64,000 nt of DNA from Paraburkholderia bonniea (GTDB lineage: Bacteria > Pseudomonadota > Gammaproteobacteria > Burkholderiales > Burkholderiaceae): assembly GCF_009455625.1 (NCBI RefSeq), contig NZ_QPEQ01000001.1, forward strand, positions 1 through 64,000, given 5' to 3'. The notes beneath the pieces were generated by a model. The model searched no databases. It saw nothing but the letters and a program-made list of their open reading frames with translations, and had not been told where the DNA came from. Shown here one piece after another: positions 60,101 to 64,000 of the stretch (position 1 is the first letter of the stretch; each line of letters starts with the position of its first letter). The position numbers and the translations under genes are program-made.

Positions 60101-60149
60101 AGCGAAACCTGCGAAAGAGAATGCGAACCCGCGTTCGCCTGAATCTGAA

Positions 60150-60569
60150 TCAATCACCAAACAGCTTTTGCCGCAGCTCGCGCCGCTCCTGTGCTTCGAG
60201 CGACAACGTGGCCGTAGGGCGCGCCAGCAGCCGTGGAATGCCAATCGGCTCGCCGGTTTCTTCACACCAGCCGTAATCGCCGGAGTCGATCCGTGCCAGC
60301 GATTGCTGCACTTTCTTCAATAGCTTGCGTTCACGGTCACGGGTGCGCAATTCGAGAGCGTGTTCCTCTTCGATTGTCGCCCGGTCAGCCGGGTCCGGCA
60401 CGATGACTGTTTCACGCAGATTCTCAGTGGTCTGGCCCGCGTTGCGGACAATCTCTGCTTGCAACTGCTCCAGCTTGCTCTTGAAGAAAGCGAGCTGATC
60501 CGCGTTCATATAATCCTTGTCGCCCATCTTCAGGATGTCGTCTTCGGTCAAGAGTCGTTTCGTCGTCAT
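60150..60569 (-). CDS. dksA: RNA polymerase-binding regulator DksA, one-cysteine form
   Basis: A 139-residue DksA, which with ppGpp adjusts rRNA and amino-acid promoters through the polymerase secondary channel. The coiled coil with the tip DPADRA (59-64) is intact. The four zinc Cys of E. coli DksA appear here as Cys102, Thr105, Ser123 and Ala126, so zinc cannot be bound in the usual way. Such zinc-free variants exist and work in other proteobacteria. The next gene upstream in the window is a CobW-type metal GTPase. Confidence 0.94.
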   Translation of the reverse strand: MTTKRLLTEDDILKMGDKDYMNADQLAFFKSKLEQLQAEIVRNAGQTTENLRETVIVPDPADRATIEEEHALELRTRDRERKLLKKVQQSLARIDSGDYGWCEETGEPIGIPRLLARPTATLSLEAQERRELRQKLFGD

Positions 60570-61100
60570 CTGGCTTGCTTCTTAATGTGGGGCAAAACTC
60601 TTACATATTGCCCGCAACAGTACGCTTGGTAGCGCTAAATCGCGCCGCACACACCGACGGTGCATTGTCGTGGCGCGGTAGCGTCGATGCGGGGCCGCGA
60701 ACCCTCTGGAAACCGATATTCAGATGCCATAGGGCGTTACCCCATTGCCGGCCGTGAGTATTGCCGGTCTGTTCAGCATGCTGGTGCGCGCTCTGGATAG
60801 CGGCCCAGCGCTATCGCCCGCCCGGCATGAACTTGTTGCGAAAACTTATTGCATTTAACCGGGCAGCCAAAGCAGGCAAATCGTTGTCCTTTTCCAGCGG
60901 GCCGTATTGTAACTGAATCACTGTGTAGTATCGCAATCAGGGGAAATTACGGCTCGCCCCGGTATCTCGAAAATATAGCCGGTCGATTCTTAAAAAGCGA
61001 TGAATCTACGGGTATTCCTGAAACCACAGTGTTTCAGTGGGGCTTAAACCGCCGCCAGGCGGTGCCTGGCAGGCGGCATTCTGGGTACGCAATGCAGATC
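60570..61100. other. 531-bp region between dksA and the CobW gene
   Basis: No gene is supported; an open frame that enters the 3' end of the CobW gene antisense has no ribosome site. The dksA promoter should be here. I looked for a Zur-type palindrome and saw none convincing. Confidence 0.5.
61049..61076 (-). terminator. Stem-loop terminator behind the CobW gene
   Basis: GCCAGGC/GCCTGGC (61054-61060 with 61064-61070) with a three-base loop, extended past one bulged base by CCGCC/GGCGG. On the minus strand GGTTTAAG follows; the T run is short. Confidence 0.5.
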
Positions 61101-62201
61101 TCAGACAAGGCAGGCGTTAAGCCCATCGACGATCAGATCTTGGGGTAAGTCGATGCCGATAAAAACCATCTTGCTGGTTTTTTTCTCGATGGGCTGCCAT
61201 TTGGCTGCCAGGTCGCTGCCCATCATCTGGTGCACGCCCTGGAACACCACCTTCCGGTCAACGCCTTTCATCGAAAGCACGCCTTTGTAGCGCAGCAAGC
61301 GCTCGCCGTAAATCTGCAAAATGCCGCCCAGAAAATCTTCCAGCTTGTTAGGGTCGAATGGGCGGTCGCTGCGAAACACAAACGACTTGATTTTGTCGTC
61401 GTGGTGCGCGTGGTGGTGATGGTGGTGGCCCGCGTGATCATGAGCGTGGCCTTCATGGCCCTCGTGAGCGCAATGCCCATGATCGTGGTCGCAACTTGCA
61501 TGATCATGGTCCGCGTGGCCGTGCTCGTGATGCGCGTGGTCATGATCGTCTTCGGTGAGAAACGAAGGGTCGATTTCCAGCTTCGCGTTCAGGTTGAAAC
61601 CGCGCAAATCGAAAATTTCCTTGATGTCGGCCTCGCCGAAATTAACGACCTTGAGCGCCGCCTTCGGATTCATATGCACCAGACGGTGGCGCAGTTCAGC
61701 CAGCGTTTTTTCATCTACCAGATCGGCCTTCGTAATGAACAGCCGGTCAGCAAACCCCACCTGACGCTGCACCACCTCATGCTCATTGAGCTGCTGGCCA
61801 GCGTGTTTGGCATCGACCAGCGTGATGATCGCGTCCAGCAAAAATGCTTCCGCAATTTCATCGTCCATGAAGAATGTCTGCGCCACAGGGCCCGGGTTGG
61901 CAAGGCCAGTGGTTTCGATCACCACACGCTCGAAATCCAGTTCGCCCGCGCGCTTTTTCGCCGCGAGGTCGCCCAGCACACGCGCTAAATCGCCGCGAAT
62001 CGTGCAGCAAATACAGCCATTGCTCATCTGGATGATTTGCTCGTTGCTGTCCTGCACGAGAATTTCGTTATCTATGTTTTCTTCACCGAATTCGTTTTCG
62101 ATCACGGCGATTTTCATGCCGTGCTTTTCATTCAGGATGCGTTTGAGCAGCGTGGTTTTACCACTACCGAGAAAGCCGGTCAGGATGGTGACTGGAATCA
62201 T
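61101..62201 (-). CDS. CobW/COG0523-family metal GTPase with His-rich segment
   Basis: A 366-residue G3E-family GTPase. Walker A GFLGSGKTT, ENEFGE, the metal-binding GCICC and the guanine motif TKAD are visible. Residues ~217-270 are extremely rich in His, Asp and Glu, with a run of six His, and should bind zinc or a similar metal. The C-terminal CobW domain follows. COG0523 members deliver metals to client proteins, and several are induced by zinc shortage; the client here is unknown. Its neighbourhood with a zinc-free DksA is suggestive. Confidence 0.94.
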   Translation of the reverse strand: MIPVTILTGFLGSGKTTLLKRILNEKHGMKIAVIENEFGEENIDNEILVQDSNEQIIQMSNGCICCTIRGDLARVLGDLAAKKRAGELDFERVVIETTGLANPGPVAQTFFMDDEIAEAFLLDAIITLVDAKHAGQQLNEHEVVQRQVGFADRLFITKADLVDEKTLAELRHRLVHMNPKAALKVVNFGEADIKEIFDLRGFNLNAKLEIDPSFLTEDDHDHAHHEHGHADHDHASCDHDHGHCAHEGHEGHAHDHAGHHHHHHAHHDDKIKSFVFRSDRPFDPNKLEDFLGGILQIYGERLLRYKGVLSMKGVDRKVVFQGVHQMMGSDLAAKWQPIEKKTSKMVFIGIDLPQDLIVDGLNACLV

Positions 62202-62237
62202 GTTTGGCCTGTTTTAAGTGGATGAAGCAGAAAATGC

Positions 62238-62266
62238 CGCGGCGTTACAGCGTGATCAACGCCGCG
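62238..62266 (-). terminator. Stem-loop between rlmI-like gene and CobW gene
   Basis: A perfect nine-base-pair stem CGCGGCGTT/AACGCCGCG (62238-62246 with 62258-62266) and an 11-base loop. On the minus strand GCATTTTC follows, so it may end the methyltransferase transcript; the T run is only four. Confidence 0.5.
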
Positions 62267-62354
62267 TTAATCGGACTGGCTATTGGAACATACCTGTCAA
62301 GCCCGCATGCCGCTGCGGGTTATTGCCCGCGCCGCCAGACGAAACTATGCGGGC

Positions 62355-63557
62355 TCAGCCAACTTGCAGCAATAGGCCTTTCAGGTATTCCCCTTCAGGG
62401 AAAGCGCTCAGCAGCGGATGATCCATCCCGGCACCGAGGCGCCGCAGAATCCGCGCATCCACCCGCGCATCAGCGGCCGCGCCAGCCACGATTTTCTGAA
62501 ACAGCTCCGCGTCAATCGCCCCCGAGCACGAGTAGGTAAACAGCAAGCCACCCGGCCGCAGCAGCTTGAAGCCCGTCAGGTTGATGTCCTTGTACGCGCG
62601 CGCGGCGCGATCAACGTGCTCACGCGAAGGGGCGAACTTGGGTGGGTCGAGCACGATCAGATCAAAGCGCTCGCCATCATCGTGCAGGCGGCGCAGCGTC
62701 TTGAACGCATCGGCATCCAGCCAGGTGGCGCGCGCGGCGTCAAAGCCATTCACGGTGACATTGCGCTGCGCCAGCGCCAGCGCTTCGCCTGATGAATCAA
62801 TCGACACCACCCGCTGCGCCCCACCCGCCAGCGCCGCTAGCGAAAACCCGCCGGTATAGCAAAAGCAGTTCAGCACATCGCGCCCGGCAGCCATCTGCTG
62901 CACCAGCGCGCGGTTATCGCGCTGGTCTACATAAAAGCCCGTCTTGTGGCCATGCAGCACATCGACGTGATAACGCACGCCGTTTTCGCTGACCACCAGG
63001 GTCTCGGGAGGGGCCTCGCCTGCCAGCACACCGGTGATCTGCTCCAGCCCTTCCTTCGCGCGGATCGACACGTCCGAGCGCTCATAGACATTCGGGCAGC
63101 CAGTCACCGCGATCAGCGCCGCGACAATCGCTTCTTTCCAGGCCTCGACGCCCGCGGCCATGAACTGGCAGACCAACTGGCCGCGCTGCGGCGCATCAGC
63201 GCCGGTGTAGTGATCGACCACCAGCCCCGGCAAGCCATCTGCCTCGCCGAAAATCAACCGGACTGCGCCGGTGTTGTGCACCATCGCCTGGCGGTGCAGC
63301 AACGCACGCTGAATCCGCCGCTTGAAAAATGCGTGGTCGATAGGTTCCGCCTCATCAAAGCTCCACACGCGCGCACGGATCTGCGAATGCCCGCTCCATG
63401 CGGCGCGGGCCAGAAAGCGGCCATCGTGGGCCTGCACCAGCACTGTCGCGCCAGACGCTGGCTTGCCCGCCACACGCTCGATAGCGTTGGCGTACACCCA
63501 CGGATGACGGCGTAGCAGCGATTTTTCTTTCGATGATTTCAGCGTGACGATATTCAT
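62355..63557 (-). CDS. rlmI: 23S rRNA (cytosine-5)-methyltransferase, RlmI-like
   Basis: A 400-residue SAM-dependent methyltransferase. The N-terminal PUA-like domain (residues 1-75, KEKSLLRRHPWVYANAIERV) is followed by an EEHEE region and the catalytic domain with motif I VLNCFCYTGGFSLAALAGGA, LDPPKFAPSREHVDRAARAYKDIN and TYSCSGAID with the catalytic Cys. RlmI makes m5C1962 in 23S rRNA. The ATG at 63557 starts the PUA domain; the longer in-frame extension is Arg/Trp-rich non-coding sequence. Confidence 0.92.
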   Translation of the reverse strand: MNIVTLKSSKEKSLLRRHPWVYANAIERVAGKPASGATVLVQAHDGRFLARAAWSGHSQIRARVWSFDEAEPIDHAFFKRRIQRALLHRQAMVHNTGAVRLIFGEADGLPGLVVDHYTGADAPQRGQLVCQFMAAGVEAWKEAIVAALIAVTGCPNVYERSDVSIRAKEGLEQITGVLAGEAPPETLVVSENGVRYHVDVLHGHKTGFYVDQRDNRALVQQMAAGRDVLNCFCYTGGFSLAALAGGAQRVVSIDSSGEALALAQRNVTVNGFDAARATWLDADAFKTLRRLHDDGERFDLIVLDPPKFAPSREHVDRAARAYKDINLTGFKLLRPGGLLFTYSCSGAIDAELFQKIVAGAAADARVDARILRRLGAGMDHPLLSAFPEGEYLKGLLLQVG

Positions 63558-63614
63558 GACTTCGTGAAGGTTCCAGCCAGGGAGTAAAGCAATGGGCCGC
63601 GAAATACGGCAGAA

Positions 63615-63653
63615 GGCCTGACCGAGCCAGCACGAAGCGGGTTCAGTCAGGCC
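63615..63653 (-). other. Stem-loop between xerC and rlmI-like gene
   Basis: GGCCTGAC (63615-63622) pairs with GTCAGGCC (63646-63653), and after one mismatch GAGCC pairs with GGTTC. There is no T run. It may be a factor-independent terminator remnant or a leader element. Confidence 0.4.
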
Positions 63654-63748
63654 TCTGAAGACGCGGACATGACGTCTTGTGAAAACGGTTAAAGACCAAT
63701 GAAACCAGGCGCGCCCGGGGGTAGCCGGGTGCAGCCGGGCACAACCCA

Positions 63749-64000
63749 TTAGCTGCGCTTTTTGGCGCGGGGATGGGCGGCGTCATAGACACTCGCCAAA
63801 TGCTGAAAATCCAGCGAGGTGTACACCTGGGTAGAGGCAATGCTGGCGTGCCCCAGCAACTCCTGCACCGCGCGCAGGTCACCGCACGATTGCAGCAGAT
63901 GCGTGGCAAACGAATGACGCAGCACGTGCGGATGCACATTCGCCGGAATGCCCGCGACGATGGCGGCATGCTTGACCCGGTCGCGCACGCTATTCATCGG
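63749..64000 (-). CDS. xerC: Tyrosine recombinase XerC, C-terminal part (cut by the window end)
   Basis: The last ~84 residues of a site-specific tyrosine recombinase that resolves chromosome dimers at dif. The catalytic [12 protein letters not shown] (His-x-x-Arg), [12 protein letters not shown] (His and nucleophile Tyr) and the ending [11 protein letters not shown] are XerC-like; XerD usually shows a different C-terminus. The N-terminal part lies beyond base 64000. It is upstream of the rlmI-like gene on the same strand. Confidence 0.93.
   Translation of the reverse strand, partial: PMNSVRDRVKHAAIVAGIPANVHPHVLRHSFATHLLQSCGDLRAVQELLGHASIASTQVYTSLDFQHLASVYDAAHPRAKKRS

Larger units (their letters stand above)
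59778..60149. other. Intergenic region between hslV and dksA
   Basis: 372 bp with the hslVU promoter and the dksA terminator; no gene is supported in the rest. Confidence 0.6.

Noticed and set aside
60570..60700. Zur operator in front of dksA
   Set aside because: I looked for a TGTTATA-type palindrome because of the zinc theme and found only poor half-sites.
60849..61148. 99-codon frame between dksA and the CobW gene
   Set aside because: It overlaps the 3' end of the CobW gene antisense and covers its terminator; there is no ribosome site.

Overview
The window looks like the start of the main chromosome of a member of the Burkholderiaceae (Betaproteobacteria, close to Burkholderia/Paraburkholderia). 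The reasons are the dnaA-dnaN-gyrB start with dnaA at base 1, a Burkholderia-type trimeric porin, the CX14CX2C form of QueE, a RegB/RegA pair, the order metX-metW-ampG, and the block xerC-rlmI-cobW-dksA-hslV-hslU. Codon use is GC-rich and fairly even. I cannot name the species. Nearly everything is core chromosome: I found no transposase, phage gene, CRISPR array or rRNA operon.

Layout. 1-5.5 kb: replication genes dnaA, dnaN, gyrB. 5.6-15 kb is the most accessory-like part: a secreted subtilase lipoprotein with a Lys/Asp-Pro repeat and a small exported partner, a 685-bp AT-rich gap, a small secreted protein, a porin, and a three-gene molybdenum hydroxylase operon ([2Fe-2S] subunit, Mo subunit, tri-haem cytochrome c). 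15.4-19 kb: nitronate monooxygenase, a haloacetate-dehalogenase-like protein without its nucleophile, and a LysR regulator. 19.2-29.7 kb: topB, thioredoxin-like gene, dprA, then def-fmt, a LysE exporter, htpX, rsmB and a DUF4390 gene. 29.7-35.2 kb: an NtrY-like kinase with an AAA-less NtrX-like regulator, tRNA-Phe, and queC-queE-queD for queuosine. 35.2-41.6 kb: the cell-elongation operon mreB-mreC-mreD-mrdA-rodA. 42.1-46.7 kb: gatC-gatA-gatB and xth. 46.8-50 kb: ampG, metW, metX with a probable SAM-II riboswitch. 50.3-55.7 kb: HdeD-like protein, slmA, a HAD nucleotidase, argB, a cysteine-rich CWC protein and a TPR/glycosyltransferase-like protein. 55.9-64 kb: regB-regA, hslVU behind a heat-shock-type promoter, dksA (one-cysteine form), a CobW GTPase, rlmI-like methyltransferase and the 3' end of xerC.

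Several groups clearly act together. The mre/mrd genes build the elongasome. gatCAB makes Gln-tRNA(Gln) and Asn-tRNA(Asn) by transamidation. def and fmt handle the N-formyl group of new proteins. hslVU and htpX are quality-control proteases, and both have sigma-32-like promoters. metX and metW start methionine synthesis, probably under SAM feedback. The most unusual observations are the structured metX leader, the Asp-to-Gly change at the dehalogenase nucleophile, the NtrX-like regulator without its ATPase domain, the subtilase/partner pair beside AT-rich repeats, and a run of three stem-loops in front of queC. I see no clearly new multi-gene defence or mobile system.
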